A DNA stretch of 61,177 nt from Amycolatopsis pittospori (GCF_013870525.1 NZ_JACBXD010000047.1:1-61177), one strand, 5' to 3'; shown: positions 24,645 through 33,184, counted from the stretch's first letter. Translations and numbers: made by a program. Notes: a model not told the origin generated them from the sequence alone.

Positions 24645-25517
24645 ATGCGCATCACCGGATTCGACTACCAGCGCGTCCCCGCGGCGGACGGCGTGGCGCT
24701 CAACGTCGCCGTCGGCGGGTCAGGCAGCCCGATCGTGCTGCTCCACGGCTTCCCCGAGACGCATCTCATGTGGCGGCACGTGGCCGCGGATCTGGCGGCC
24801 GACCATACCGTCATCTGCCCTGACCTGCGCGGATACGGCGAAAGCGACAAGCCGGAGGACACCGGCGAGACCTACTCCAAGCGTTCGATGGCGGCCGACG
24901 TCGTCGCCGTCGCGAAGGCGTTCGGCCACGACCGGTTCGCCCTCGCCGGGCACGACCGGGGCGCGCTGGTCGCGCTGCGGGCCGGGCTCGACCACCCCGG
25001 CGTCGTCAGTCATCTGGCGATTCTCGACGTGCTGCCGACGCTGGACATGTGGGACGTGCTGCACGGTGCCACCGCTGCGGTGGCCTTCCACCTCTATCTC
25101 ATGGCGCAGCCGCCCGGGTTGCCGGAACAGCTGATCGGCGCCGCTCCCGACGCGTTCTTCGGTCACTTCCTCGACGCGTGGACCCAGCGGGGGGACGCGA
25201 TCCCCGCCGACGTCCGGGCCGCCTATCTGGAGGCGTCGCGGAACGCGGTGACGTCGATCGTCGCCGACTACCGCGCGTCCGCCGGTATCGACGTCGAACA
25301 CGACAAGGCAGACCGCGAAGCCGGTAACCGGCTCGCTATGCCGCTCACCGTGCTCCAGCAGGACTGGGGCGCGGCACTCGGCTACGACGCCGTCGCGCTC
25401 TGGCGGGCGTGGGCGACGGACCTGGACCATCGGACCGTCACGGCGGGGCATTTCCTGGCCGAAGAGGCGCCTTCCGATGTGGTGAAGGCACTTCGGAACT
25501 TGTTGACGCGTCAGTAG
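24645..25517 (+). CDS. Alpha/beta hydrolase, fluoroacetate-dehalogenase-like but with altered substrate pocket
   Basis: Cytoplasmic alpha/beta hydrolase, 290 aa, closely patterned on haloacetate dehalogenases: HGFPETH, DLRGYGESDKP, AGHDRGA with nucleophile D104, D128 (LDVLPT), H269 (TAGHFLAEEAP) and EHDKADREAGN. From memory of the Rhodopseudomonas RPA1163 enzyme, R111, H155 and Y219 have counterparts here (R105, H149, Y209). However, R114 of the carboxylate clamp is L108 and the halide-binding W156 is L150. The Asp-nucleophile chemistry is probably kept, but defluorination is doubtful; an epoxide or ester may be the substrate. ATG 24645 follows GGAAGG. The gene stands alone, divergent from the BTAD regulator. 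Confidence 0.85.
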   Translation: MRITGFDYQRVPAADGVALNVAVGGSGSPIVLLHGFPETHLMWRHVAADLAADHTVICPDLRGYGESDKPEDTGETYSKRSMAADVVAVAKAFGHDRFALAGHDRGALVALRAGLDHPGVVSHLAILDVLPTLDMWDVLHGATAAVAFHLYLMAQPPGLPEQLIGAAPDAFFGHFLDAWTQRGDAIPADVRAAYLEASRNAVTSIVADYRASAGIDVEHDKADREAGNRLAMPLTVLQQDWGAALGYDAVALWRAWATDLDHRTVTAGHFLAEEAPSDVVKALRNLLTRQ

Positions 25518-25683
25518 CCGAATCGTCGGGGCCCCTCCCCTCGTTAGGGAAACAGCGCCGAGCAGCGGTTTGGACCGAACGGCACAACCCGTACCCCCAC
25601 CCGCTCCAACCTGACAGCGGTTCACGTTTAGCCTTTTCGCAGCGGGGTATCGGTTGTCGGCACGACCTACGAGGGGCCCCGAC

Positions 25684-26181
25684 ATGAAATCCAGTCCCAG
25701 ACGCGCGCACACCGTCGCCCGCGATCTGCTTTCCCTGACCAGAGCGGGAGAAGCCGACCGGCTCGCCACCGCACTGGTCTCCACCGCCTCATCCACCCGG
25801 CACGGACCGGCACTCGACGACGTCGTCGGACGGCTGGTCGACACCTTCTCCTTGGCCGCCAAGGATCGCCGTCGTTCGCTGCGGATTCGTGAACCCTTCA
25901 CGTTGCGGCTGCGGGATCCCGCGGGAATGGCCGTCCAGCCCGACCGGCTCGATCCGGCGGTGCGGGCGATCGCGCGGGCGATCGCGGCCAGCGTCCGCGA
26001 CGACCGGGACGCCTGCGCCGACCAGATCGGCGAGGCCTGCGAAAACGGCGACCTGACCCAGCGGATCCGGGTACTCGCGCATTGCCTCGTCTGGACCTCG
26101 GATCTGCTCAGCACCGACACCACCGCCTATCCCCCGGTCCTCTCCTGTTTGAAGGGGTCGATGCCCGGCCGTCCACAGTAG
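25684..26181 (+). CDS. Hypothetical protein, 165 aa
   Basis: Unrecognised. It is predicted to be soluble and mostly helical, with Arg-rich stretches at the N-terminus (MKSSPRRAHTVARDLLSLTR) and a conserved-looking region VQPDRLDPAVRAIARAIAAS. No catalytic motif or membrane segment is visible. The C-terminal LKGSMPGRPQ is uncharged and loose. ATG 25684 is preceded by GAGGGG at seven bases. It lies 143 bases before a sigma factor gene on the same strand, and regulation by or of that sigma factor is possible but unsupported. Confidence 0.6.
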   Translation: MKSSPRRAHTVARDLLSLTRAGEADRLATALVSTASSTRHGPALDDVVGRLVDTFSLAAKDRRRSLRIREPFTLRLRDPAGMAVQPDRLDPAVRAIARAIAASVRDDRDACADQIGEACENGDLTQRIRVLAHCLVWTSDLLSTDTTAYPPVLSCLKGSMPGRPQ

Positions 26182-26324
26182 ACATTGCGCGGTTCGGATG
26201 ACTTCCCGTCGAACAGGTGGACATCCCTTGCGCGGCACGGCAGGCTGAACCACCGCGCACGAAGTCCAAGTCCCCGATGACGGGCGCACACTCGCGGCCA
26301 TTTCTCACGAACCAGGAGTGCGAC

Positions 26325-27014
26325 TTGGACGAGGTAGCGCCATCGACGGTTCCCGCGGACTCCCGTGCCGCCGCCACGGCCGGGAGCTTGCCCAACCCGG
26401 ACAGCAGACTGGTCCGCGCGGCCGTCGCCGGTGATCCGGTCGCGGTCCGGGAGCTGGCCCGTTTCCTTTCACCACACGTGTTCCGTTACTGCGCCAGCAG
26501 GATCGGACGCACCGAATCGGGCGCCTGCGACGCCCAGGACTGCGCGCAGGAAGTCCTGCAGGCGGTCCTGATCGCGTTGCCGCGCTACCGGTACCGCCCG
26601 GACCGGTTCCTCGCGTTCGTCTTCGGGATCGCCGGACACAAGATCGCCGATCTCTACCGGCGCCGTTCGCGCGAACCCGTCGCCTCCGTCCCGGAGGTCG
26701 CCGACGGTCTGACGCTCTGGATCCGCCGCTCCCCGGACGAGATCGAACGACTGGAGCACCGGATGCAGGCCGGGGTGCTGCTGGCCAGACTGCCGATGCC
26801 GCACCGGCAGGTGCTCGCACTCCGTTTCGTGTTCGGCCTTTCGGCGGAGGAGACGGCCGAACGGCTCGGCCTGCCCAGCGCCGGCGCGGTCCGCGCGGCC
26901 CAGTTCCGGGCGCTGGCCCGGCTTCGCGTACTGCTCACCGAGCGGAATGCCCGTTACGCGGCCGACGTCCCGGACATCGGGGAAGTCGCCGTACCGGAGC
27001 TCGTCCCGGTATAG
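26325..27014 (+). CDS. ECF-type RNA polymerase sigma factor, ShbA-like
   Basis: Sigma factor, 229 aa. Region 2: DSRLVRAAVAGDPVAVRELA, FRYCASRIGR, DAQDCAQEVLQAVLIALPRY, FLAFVFGIAGHKIADLYRRR. Region 4: LARLPMPHRQVLALRFVFGL, SAEETAERLGLPSAGAVRAA, QFRALARLRVLL. The pattern is that of ShbA, which in Streptomyces drives the principal sigma gene, though the usual groEL/guaB neighbours are absent, so it could be a paralogue. I chose TTG 26325 because AGGAG lies six bases upstream and the resulting length is normal. ATG 26277 and ATG 26217 are in frame but have no ribosome site. No anti-sigma gene is adjacent. Confidence 0.85.
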   Translation: MDEVAPSTVPADSRAAATAGSLPNPDSRLVRAAVAGDPVAVRELARFLSPHVFRYCASRIGRTESGACDAQDCAQEVLQAVLIALPRYRYRPDRFLAFVFGIAGHKIADLYRRRSREPVASVPEVADGLTLWIRRSPDEIERLEHRMQAGVLLARLPMPHRQVLALRFVFGLSAEETAERLGLPSAGAVRAAQFRALARLRVLLTERNARYAADVPDIGEVAVPELVPV

Positions 27015-27084
27015 CACCGTCCACTTCGGACCCTGGATTCCCTGCCCGGGAGCCGGTGGCCATCGGGGTAAGACCCCCGTGAAG

Positions 27085-27137
27085 GTTGCGAAAGCCACTT
27101 TCGCAACCTTGAACGTTGCGAAAGTGACTTTCGCAAC
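27085..27137. repeat. Tandem palindromes, GTTGCGAAAG family (copy 1)
   Basis: Two 23-base palindromes of form GTTGCGAAAG-NNN-CTTTCGCAAC lie at 27085-27107 and 27115-27137. The two copies also pair with each other with a single mismatch to form one long hairpin. A related element is at 57073-57135. This is the main content of the 270-base gap between the sigma factor and the PucR-type gene; the rest shows nothing recognisable except the PucR promoter. Confidence 0.9.
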
Positions 27138-27272
27138 ACAAGCTCGCGGGATCACTCGCCGAGGCCGGCCAGGTGCGGCCGGAGCCGAATCCCGCGCCGG
27201 TTGTCAACCACGCTCAGCACCTGAAACCGGCCTTTCGTCGCATCGTGATAAAAAGCGGCCACTCCGTCGGGT

Positions 27273-27278
27273 TAGAGT
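27273..27278 (+). promoter_or_regulatory. Candidate -10 element for leaderless transcription of the PucR-type gene
   Basis: TAGAGT fits TANNNT and is separated from ATG 27285 by six bases (TGACGG). No ribosome binding site is present before this ATG, which supports a leaderless message. A -35 element is not recognisable. Confidence 0.4.
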
Positions 27279-27284
27279 TGACGG

Positions 27285-28463
27285 ATGGGCACTGAAGCTC
27301 TCGCTACTCCGGTACCCAGGGAGCAGCGCGAGCTCATGCAGGCGATGCTCACCCGGCTACCCGAGTTCAGCGATCGCTTGGCACAGCTGCTGAGCAACGA
27401 GGACGAGTTCTACCACCAGGTGGACAGCACCGCGCCGGACGAACTCCGCCAGGTCTGCCGGGCGAATCTCGAACGCGCGCTGACGGCGCTGGTCGAAGGC
27501 CGGGGACTCCCCCTCGACGCGGCCCGCAAGACCGGTCTGGCCCAGGCCCGGCAGGGTGTCCCGTTACCGTCCGTGCTCCGCGCGTTCCGGATCGGCGGGA
27601 TCTTCGTCTACGAACGCCTGCTGGAACTGGCGGGCCCCGGCTTCATCAACCCCGCGCGCACGGTCGAGATCAATTCCAACGTCTGGAGGACGATCGACCT
27701 CTACTCCGACGCGCTGACCACCGCGTACAGCGAGGTCGCCGCCGAGCTCACCCACGAGAAGCTGGCCCTGCTGGACGGCCTGCTCCAGGGCCGGTTCTCC
27801 ACCCAGACCGAACTCGAGAACGCGGCCAAGGAACTCGACCTCCCCGCGGCGGGCACGTTCGTCGCCGTCGTCACCGAAGCCCTCGCGCCGAAGGAACGTC
27901 CCGGCGTCGAGGCCCTGCTGCGGGCGCGGCGCTGGAAGTCGGCCTGGCGGCCGGGCGCCGAGATCGGGCTGGTCGTGATCGACCGGGTCGAAGACGTCCG
28001 CCGGCTGCGCGACGTCCTGGGCACCCTGCCGCTCGCGGTGGGGATGAGCAGGCCGTTCAACGGATTCCTCGAGGTCCCGGACGCCGTGCACCGGGCCCGG
28101 ATCGCCCGTCGTTCACTCGCCACCGGTGCCGCCGGAGTGGCCGTGTTCGGCGACTCTCCCGTCACCACCCTGGTCGCGAGCGCGCCCGCGATGTCCCGGG
28201 ACGTCGTGCGCTCGGTGCTCACCGGGATCCTGGTCCTGCCCCAGGCCGAACGCCAGGTCCTGCTCGACACGCTGATCGCGTGGTTCGCCGGGCACGGCTC
28301 GGCGAAGGAGGCCGCCGACCGGCTGATCGTGCATCCGAACACCGTCCGGTACCGGTTGCGGCGGGTGCAGGAACTCACCCGGCGCGACCTGTCCGACCCG
28401 GTCGACGTCGGGGAACTCTACGTCGCGCTGGAGGCCGTCCGGCTGGCCGACGACGCGGGCTGA
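27285..28463 (+). CDS. PucR/CdaR-type helix-turn-helix regulator
   Basis: Transcriptional regulator, 392 aa. The N-terminal helical region (about 10-165) resembles the RsbRD/RsbT co-antagonist-like domain seen in actinobacterial PucR proteins (PLPSVLRAFRIGGIFVYERL). A GGDEF-like middle domain follows (about 170-290). The C-terminal PucR helix-turn-helix is about 320-385: LLDTLIAWFAGHGSAKEAAD, RLIVHPNTVRYRLRRVQELT. Codon 94 is TTA (27564-27566). There is no enzyme gene next to it to indicate the regulon. It converges on a small minus-strand gene 14 bases away. Confidence 0.88.
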   Translation: MGTEALATPVPREQRELMQAMLTRLPEFSDRLAQLLSNEDEFYHQVDSTAPDELRQVCRANLERALTALVEGRGLPLDAARKTGLAQARQGVPLPSVLRAFRIGGIFVYERLLELAGPGFINPARTVEINSNVWRTIDLYSDALTTAYSEVAAELTHEKLALLDGLLQGRFSTQTELENAAKELDLPAAGTFVAVVTEALAPKERPGVEALLRARRWKSAWRPGAEIGLVVIDRVEDVRRLRDVLGTLPLAVGMSRPFNGFLEVPDAVHRARIARRSLATGAAGVAVFGDSPVTTLVASAPAMSRDVVRSVLTGILVLPQAERQVLLDTLIAWFAGHGSAKEAADRLIVHPNTVRYRLRRVQELTRRDLSDPVDVGELYVALEAVRLADDAG

Positions 28464-28477
28464 ACCGCGTCATCGGT

Positions 28478-28861
28478 TCAGGGGTGCCGCTCCGGTGCCA
28501 TGTCGGCGTCGATGATCCTCGCGAGGTCCAGCAGCGTGTGCCCGAGGCCGGGCCGCGCGGTGAGCCGGACCGCCAGCGTGCGGCCGCGCGTCGTCGTGCC
28601 GACCGGAAGGGTCACTTCGGGATTCGCCGAACGCGTCCACTGTGGACGCCGTCCGGCCGCCGACAGGACGATGTCCGGATGCGGGGACCGCCGCCCGGGA
28701 CGCCACCGTGATCTCCTGGCGTCCAGGTCGCGAATCACGTTGCCGTGCAACGAAAGCAGCGCGGCGACGTCGGCGACCGCGTCCCGGAGTTCGACGTCGG
28801 TGATGGAGTCCGAGTACGCGCCGATGTCCAGCGCGCGGGGATCGATCGGGTCCTGCGGCAC
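28478..28861 (-). CDS. Hypothetical protein, 127 aa
   Basis: Unrecognised small protein. The N-terminal part (DIGAYSDSITDVELRDAVAD and VAALLSLHGNVIRDLDARR) reads as a helical pair. An Arg/Pro-rich middle and a C-terminal helix (HTLLDLARIIDADMAPERHP) follow. GTG 28861 has AGGA five bases upstream; an in-frame upstream ATG (28963) would add an unlikely leader. No signal peptide. It faces the DUF3068 gene across a 238-base divergent promoter region. Confidence 0.55.
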   Translation of the reverse strand: MPQDPIDPRALDIGAYSDSITDVELRDAVADVAALLSLHGNVIRDLDARRSRWRPGRRSPHPDIVLSAAGRRPQWTRSANPEVTLPVGTTTRGRTLAVRLTARPGLGHTLLDLARIIDADMAPERHP

Positions 28862-29052
28862 AGAATTCCTTTCCGTTCCCCCTCCTGCGTCGTCCGATGG
28901 TCGTGCCACCCCCGTTGTTCCCGGGAACAAACATGTTTGGCTGCCTGCCCCGAATGGCGGCATCCGTACCGCCTTCCAGTCGCACGAGGTTCCTGTGACC
29001 GTCGGTCACACCTTTGACGCTGCCTGGTCCGCGGGACAGTATCTGGCGACTG

Positions 29053-29068
29053 ATTACCGATGGGTAAT
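29053..29068. promoter_or_regulatory. ATTACC-N4-GGTAAT palindrome before the DUF3068 gene
   Basis: ATTACCGATGGGTAAT is a perfect inverted repeat of 6-base arms around GATG, 31 bases before the TTG start of the DUF3068 gene. GGTAAC/T also occurs near most other starts of the 29-50 kb envelope block, so this may be a binding site of a shared regulator. MtrA, whose sites carry GTAAC, is a candidate by resemblance only. Confidence 0.4.
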
Positions 29069-29099
29069 GTCGATGTTTCATGTTTCACCAGGAGGACCG

Positions 29100-30170
29100 T
29101 TGCGACGTGCGTTGAGCCTGATCTTCTTGGCACTGGGAGTGTTCGCCATCGCCGGCGCGGTGTTGCTGCCCACCTACGTGAAACCCGAACTCGCCAAAGT
29201 GCCACTCAACCAGGACTCGACGTCGATCCTCGAGGGCACCGCGTCCAAGGTTCTCGCGGTGAAGACCGAGAACGGCGCGACGGTCACGGAGATCCGCGAC
29301 AACGCCAAGCTGAAGGCGACCGCCCACGTGGTGGCGAACTTCGCGCCGCCGGAGATGCGGGAGGGCACGGACGTCGCCGTCTGGCTGCTGGCCGTCTCGG
29401 TCGTCGACACCCGTGACGACACCGTGGTCAGCGCGAGCAAACGGCAGGTCTGCTTCGACCGCCGCACGGCCGAAGGCTACGTGCCGCCGGGCGGCGACCA
29501 GGAGGCGAAGTGCTCGACCAACAGCAGCTTCGTCACCAAACTCGAAGACAAGGCCGAGAAGGAGAACGAGAAGCCCAAGGAGATCCAGGAGAACAAGGCG
29601 CAGCCCGGCCTGAACTTCAAGTTCCCCTTCGGCACCGAACAGAAGGACTACCAGGTCTACGACGACAACACCGGTCGCCCGGTCCAGGCCCGGTTCCAGG
29701 GCGTCGAAGAGATCAAGGGCGTCGAGGTCTACAAGTTCGTCCAGGAGGTCCTCGACACGAAGATCGCGACGAAGAAGGTGCCGGGTTCGCTCATCGGCGT
29801 AACCGGGGCTTCCGTCGAGGCGGGGCAGTTCTACCGGGGCACCGTCACCAGCTGGATCGAGCCGGTGACCGGGATCCAGGTCAAGCAGGAGCAGCAGTCG
29901 CACCAGGAACTGCGTTCGGCGGCGAATCCCACGCCGACGGTGGTCTTCGACGGCAAACTGACCTTCACCGACGCGACCATCGACGCGATGGTCAAGCAGG
30001 TCGACGAGAACAAGGGCAAGCTGGACTTCATCGGCAGCACCGGGCCGATCGTGCTCGGGATCGGCGGCGCGGCGTTCCTCGCGCTCGGCGTCTTCCTGCT
30101 GGTGAAGCGGCGCCCCGAGCCGACGCCGCCGTCCGAGAAGCCGCACAGCCGTCGCCGCGTGGCCTTCTGA
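29100..30170 (+). CDS. DUF3068 (PorA-family-like) membrane-anchored protein
   Basis: Envelope protein of the DUF3068 family, 356 aa, found throughout arabinogalactan-containing actinobacteria (mycobacterial counterpart Rv0227c). It has an N-terminal membrane helix (about 3-25, SLIFLALGVFAIAGAVLLPT), a long exported region with a Lys/Glu-rich stretch (TKLEDKAEKENEKPKEIQEN), and a C-terminal helix (about 312-335, GPIVLGIGGAAFLALGVFLL) followed by an Arg-rich cytoplasmic tail. I chose TTG 29100 because AGGAGG lies four bases upstream and the N-terminal helix follows directly. The biochemical role is not established. It ends one base from the convergent methyltransferase gene and opens the envelope locus. 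Confidence 0.85.
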   Translation: MRRALSLIFLALGVFAIAGAVLLPTYVKPELAKVPLNQDSTSILEGTASKVLAVKTENGATVTEIRDNAKLKATAHVVANFAPPEMREGTDVAVWLLAVSVVDTRDDTVVSASKRQVCFDRRTAEGYVPPGGDQEAKCSTNSSFVTKLEDKAEKENEKPKEIQENKAQPGLNFKFPFGTEQKDYQVYDDNTGRPVQARFQGVEEIKGVEVYKFVQEVLDTKIATKKVPGSLIGVTGASVEAGQFYRGTVTSWIEPVTGIQVKQEQQSHQELRSAANPTPTVVFDGKLTFTDATIDAMVKQVDENKGKLDFIGSTGPIVLGIGGAAFLALGVFLLVKRRPEPTPPSEKPHSRRRVAF

Positions 30171-30171
30171 C

Positions 30172-30930
30172 TCAGCGCTTCCGCAGCACCATCACGAGGT
30201 TCCAGGACGCGATTTCCCGGACGCCGGGCACATGGACGATCCACTGGGCCCAGGAGGGGTGATAACGCGGATACGCCTCCTGGAGATCGGCGAGCGGCGT
30301 GGCCTTCCCCCACCGGAGGGCCGCGCCGACCGAGAAGGCGAAAAGGCTCTCGCCGAATTTGTTCTTCGGCTCCTTCCCCGTCCTTTCGAGGTAACGCCGC
30401 CGGGCATAGGAACCGCCGAAGAAATGCCAAGGCGCGGTCTCGTGACCGCCCCACGGCGAATACCACGGGGTGAACGAGGCGAATATCGTCCCGCCGGGTT
30501 TCGTCACCCGGCACATCTCGTCGAGCATCACCTCGGGTTCGGAAACGTGTTCGAGGACGTTCGACGAATAGCAGATGTCCACGGATCCGGTGCGCACCGG
30601 CAGTTCCGTGCCGCTGCCGCGGACCATGTTCTCACCGGCCTCGCCGCGCGCCGTCAGCTCTCCGACGTCGGGATCTATGCCGAGATAAGTGGCTCCGGCC
30701 GCACGGAACGCGTCCGAGAAATAGCCTGGCCCGCCGCCGACATCGACGATGGTTCGGCCGTTCAACGGAGTGTGCCCGGCCAATTGCCGGACCGAGTCGT
30801 CGGCGAGAATCGAGTAGAAACCGTCCGGATCGGTCTGCTCGGTGAGAAAAGTCCGGAACAACGTCACCGACCTGCGCACCGTGGCGCGATGAGGCGGTGT
30901 CGAGAGTGTCACTGAACGATTACCGACCAT
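30172..30930 (-). CDS. Class I SAM-dependent methyltransferase (Rv0224c-like)
   Basis: Methyltransferase, 252 aa, with SAM motif I IVDVGGGPGYFSDAF, the acidic strand YLGIDPD, and the post-motif DICYSSNVLEHVSEPEVMLD of the Methyltransf_11 fold. The C-terminal half contains WYSPWGGHETAPWHFFGG, seen in the mycobacterial Rv0224c family, which sits next to a GT4 glycosyltransferase as it does here. The acceptor is presumably a cell-wall glycan or its lipid carrier (inference). ATG 30930 is divergent from the glycosyltransferase, sharing an 85-base promoter region that contains CGGTAAC. Confidence 0.88.
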   Translation of the reverse strand: MVGNRSVTLSTPPHRATVRRSVTLFRTFLTEQTDPDGFYSILADDSVRQLAGHTPLNGRTIVDVGGGPGYFSDAFRAAGATYLGIDPDVGELTARGEAGENMVRGSGTELPVRTGSVDICYSSNVLEHVSEPEVMLDEMCRVTKPGGTIFASFTPWYSPWGGHETAPWHFFGGSYARRRYLERTGKEPKNKFGESLFAFSVGAALRWGKATPLADLQEAYPRYHPSWAQWIVHVPGVREIASWNLVMVLRKR

Positions 30931-31015
30931 CGAACCATCGCTTTCGGGGAATGATTCATCTACCGTGTACGCACCGGTAACCTAGCATTGTCGCTAACAG
31001 GTTGGGAGAACCACG

Positions 31016-32263
31016 ATGGAACGGCCACGTGTGCTGCTCGTCAACTGGCGCGACACCGGCCATCCCGAAGGTGGCGGTTCGGAACGCTACGTCGAGCGGA
31101 TGGCCGAGGGACTCGCCAAGGCGGGTTACCGGGTGGAAATCCAGTGCGCCGCCTATCCCGGCGCGAACGCGGGCGAATGGCGCGACGGCGTCCGCTATCG
31201 CCGCCGCGGCAACAAGTTCGGCGTGTACCCGCACGCGTTGCGGGCGATCCGGAACGCGCACGCCGACCTGGTGGTCGACGTCCAGAACGGGATGCCGTTC
31301 TTCGCCCGCCTGGTGGCCGGCTGCCCGGTTCTCGTGCTGGTGCACCATGTCCACAAGGAACAGTGGATCAGCGCGCTCGGCGAGACGCTGGGCCGGATCG
31401 GCTGGTGGATCGAGTCCCGGCTGGCGCCATGGCTGTTCCGGCATTGCCGCTACGTCACGGTCTCCGAGATCACGAAGGGCGAACTCGCCGGCCTCGGCAT
31501 CGAGGGGTCGCGGATCACCGTGGTACCCAACGGTTTGGACGTTCCCCCGCGCGGCAAGGCCGTCCGGGAGACGGAACCGACCCTCGTCGCGGTCAGCAGG
31601 CTGGTGCCGCACAAGCGGATCGAGCACGCGATCGACGTCGTCGCGAAGCTGGCGCGGCGCTGGCCGACGCTGCGACTGGAGGTGGTCGGGCAGGGGCCGT
31701 GGGAAGAGGTCCTGCGCAAGCACGCCCGCGACCGCGGCGTCGAGGACCGCGTGCGGCTGCACGGCTGGCTCGACGAGAGTGAGAAACACGAGATCCTGGA
31801 ACGGTCCTGGCTGCACCTGTGCCCGTCGGTCAAGGAGGGCTGGGGCATCGTCATCATGGAGGCCGCCGCGCACGGCGTGCCGTCGGTGGCCTACCGGGCC
31901 GCGGGCGGAGTGGCGGAATCCATCGTGGAGGGCAAGACCGGCCTGCTGGCCGACGACTTCGACGACTTCACCGCGAAGGTGGACGGCCTGCTCTCCGACC
32001 GGGTGCGCCGGAGCGAGATGGGCCAGGCCGGCGTCACCTGGGCGGGCCTGTTCGACTGGGAACACAGCGTGAACCGCTTCGAATCACTCGTGCGCGACGT
32101 GGCCGGGGTGGCCATCCCCCACCCCAGGACCCTGACGCCGCAAGGCTTCGACGATCCCGTCCGCCAGCGCGGCCGTGGCGGCGTCGTCGAAGTCCTTGCG
32201 GCGTGCGCGCACGGTGACGGTGCTCGTACCCTCGACGGTCGCCGCGCCGAACGCCACTCCTGA
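31016..32263 (+). CDS. GT4-family glycosyltransferase (Rv0225-like)
   Basis: Cytoplasmic retaining glycosyltransferase of the GT-B fold, 415 aa. The N-terminal domain opens LLVNWRDTGHPEGGGSERYV. The nucleotide-sugar domain begins near ITVVPNGLDVPPRG and LVAVSRLVPHKRIEHAID, and carries the EX7E motif EGWGIVIME. The glycosyl donor is unknown. Normal homology ends near residue 360 (RFESLVRDVAG). The remaining roughly 55 codons run on into the antisense strand of the convergent acyltransferase gene for 180 bases before a stop and look like non-homologous read-through. A good GGGAG site precedes ATG at six bases. Its genomic partners indicate a role in envelope polysaccharide assembly. Confidence 0.88.
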   Translation: MERPRVLLVNWRDTGHPEGGGSERYVERMAEGLAKAGYRVEIQCAAYPGANAGEWRDGVRYRRRGNKFGVYPHALRAIRNAHADLVVDVQNGMPFFARLVAGCPVLVLVHHVHKEQWISALGETLGRIGWWIESRLAPWLFRHCRYVTVSEITKGELAGLGIEGSRITVVPNGLDVPPRGKAVRETEPTLVAVSRLVPHKRIEHAIDVVAKLARRWPTLRLEVVGQGPWEEVLRKHARDRGVEDRVRLHGWLDESEKHEILERSWLHLCPSVKEGWGIVIMEAAAHGVPSVAYRAAGGVAESIVEGKTGLLADDFDDFTAKVDGLLSDRVRRSEMGQAGVTWAGLFDWEHSVNRFESLVRDVAGVAIPHPRTLTPQGFDDPVRQRGRGGVVEVLAACAHGDGARTLDGRRAERHS

Positions 32264-33184
32264 GCGTCCGCTGGCGGCCGGGTAGAACGCGATCGAGGTG
32301 ACCGCGTCCGCCGCGGAAACGACGCCGAGGTTGGAAACCAGGTAGGTCGAACCGAGCCTGCTCGCGAGCAGGCGGGTGCCCAGCCGGGCGATTCTGCTGC
32401 TGCGGGCGGGGAAATCGGGTTCCGGCGGCTGCGTGGCCAGCAGTGCGCCCACTTCGGCCGCGCCGGGTTTCCGGCCGAGCCGCAAGCGGAAGAACGCGCT
32501 GTCGTGCTCGGGTTCCGGCGCCGCTCCGCCTCGCCAGGACGCACCGACCGCCGCGACCACCCGCGCGGTCTTCCCGCCGTGCCGGGAATTCCATCCCTCG
32601 GTCAGGGTGGCGGCCGCCGCCGCGAACACCGGCGAACCGAGCCGCATACGAGGGATGTTCCTGGCGCTGAAAACATCCCCTGGGCCACTGGCGACCCGAT
32701 CCGGGGCGATCCGCGCGGGAGGCGCGAAAAGCGCCTCAGCGAGCCTGCGGAAGGCGGAAGCGACAAAGGATCGATCGGCCGTGCGCGCGCCGATTCCCTT
32801 GGCGGCCGAGGAGATCGGGACGTCGAGGACCAGTCCGAGCACGGCGAGCAGGCCGAGACCGTCCAGTGCGCCGTGGTGCGCGGCGATCAGCACGACGGGT
32901 TCGTCGGTGGCGACGGCGACCCGGATCAACGGTGCGCCGCGTTCGTACGGCATCTCGGCGAAGCGGTCCCGCGTCGCCGGAAGTTGTTTCCCGGGAACGG
33001 CTTCGACCTCGGGAGCGGCCCCGAGCCAGGGCCGCTCCTCCGTCGCGACCGCCAGTCGCATCCGCGCCTTTTCCGGTGTCAGGACCGAAGAGAGCTCCGC
33101 CTCCAGGACTATGCTCCAGGAAACGGTGGGGTCGCCGTAAAGCCCGACGACGCGATGCGCGTGGTCGGAGGCGAGCTGCGACAC
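32084..33184 (-). CDS. Condensation-fold acyltransferase (WS/DGAT or Pap-like)
   Basis: Acyltransferase of the chloramphenicol-acetyltransferase/condensation superfamily, 366 aa. The catalytic HHxxxDG motif is HHGALDG (about residues 98-104) in VVLIAAHHGALDGLGLLAVL. The C-terminal half contains the structural motif TYLVSNLGVVSAAD. It presumably transfers an acyl group to a glycan or lipid of the envelope; mycobacterial Rv0221, in the same neighbourhood, is a WS/DGAT protein, but this one is shorter. GTG 33184 lies four bases after the stop of the DUF2613 gene. Its 3' 180 bases are overlapped antiparallel by the glycosyltransferase reading frame. Confidence 0.8.
   Translation of the reverse strand: MSQLASDHAHRVVGLYGDPTVSWSIVLEAELSSVLTPEKARMRLAVATEERPWLGAAPEVEAVPGKQLPATRDRFAEMPYERGAPLIRVAVATDEPVVLIAAHHGALDGLGLLAVLGLVLDVPISSAAKGIGARTADRSFVASAFRRLAEALFAPPARIAPDRVASGPGDVFSARNIPRMRLGSPVFAAAAATLTEGWNSRHGGKTARVVAAVGASWRGGAAPEPEHDSAFFRLRLGRKPGAAEVGALLATQPPEPDFPARSSRIARLGTRLLASRLGSTYLVSNLGVVSAADAVTSIAFYPAASGRSGVAFGAATVEGTSTVTVRARRKDFDDAATAALADGIVEALRRQGPGVGDGHPGHVAHE

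Noticed and set aside
27085..27137. CRISPR-like repeat array
   Set aside because: The repeats are palindromes in one or two copies with no regular unique spacers, and no cas genes are present.
28500..29099. Long N-terminal extension of the DUF3068 frame
   Set aside because: The extension is antisense to the small GTG-started gene and has no family similarity; AGGAGG before TTG 29100 marks the start.
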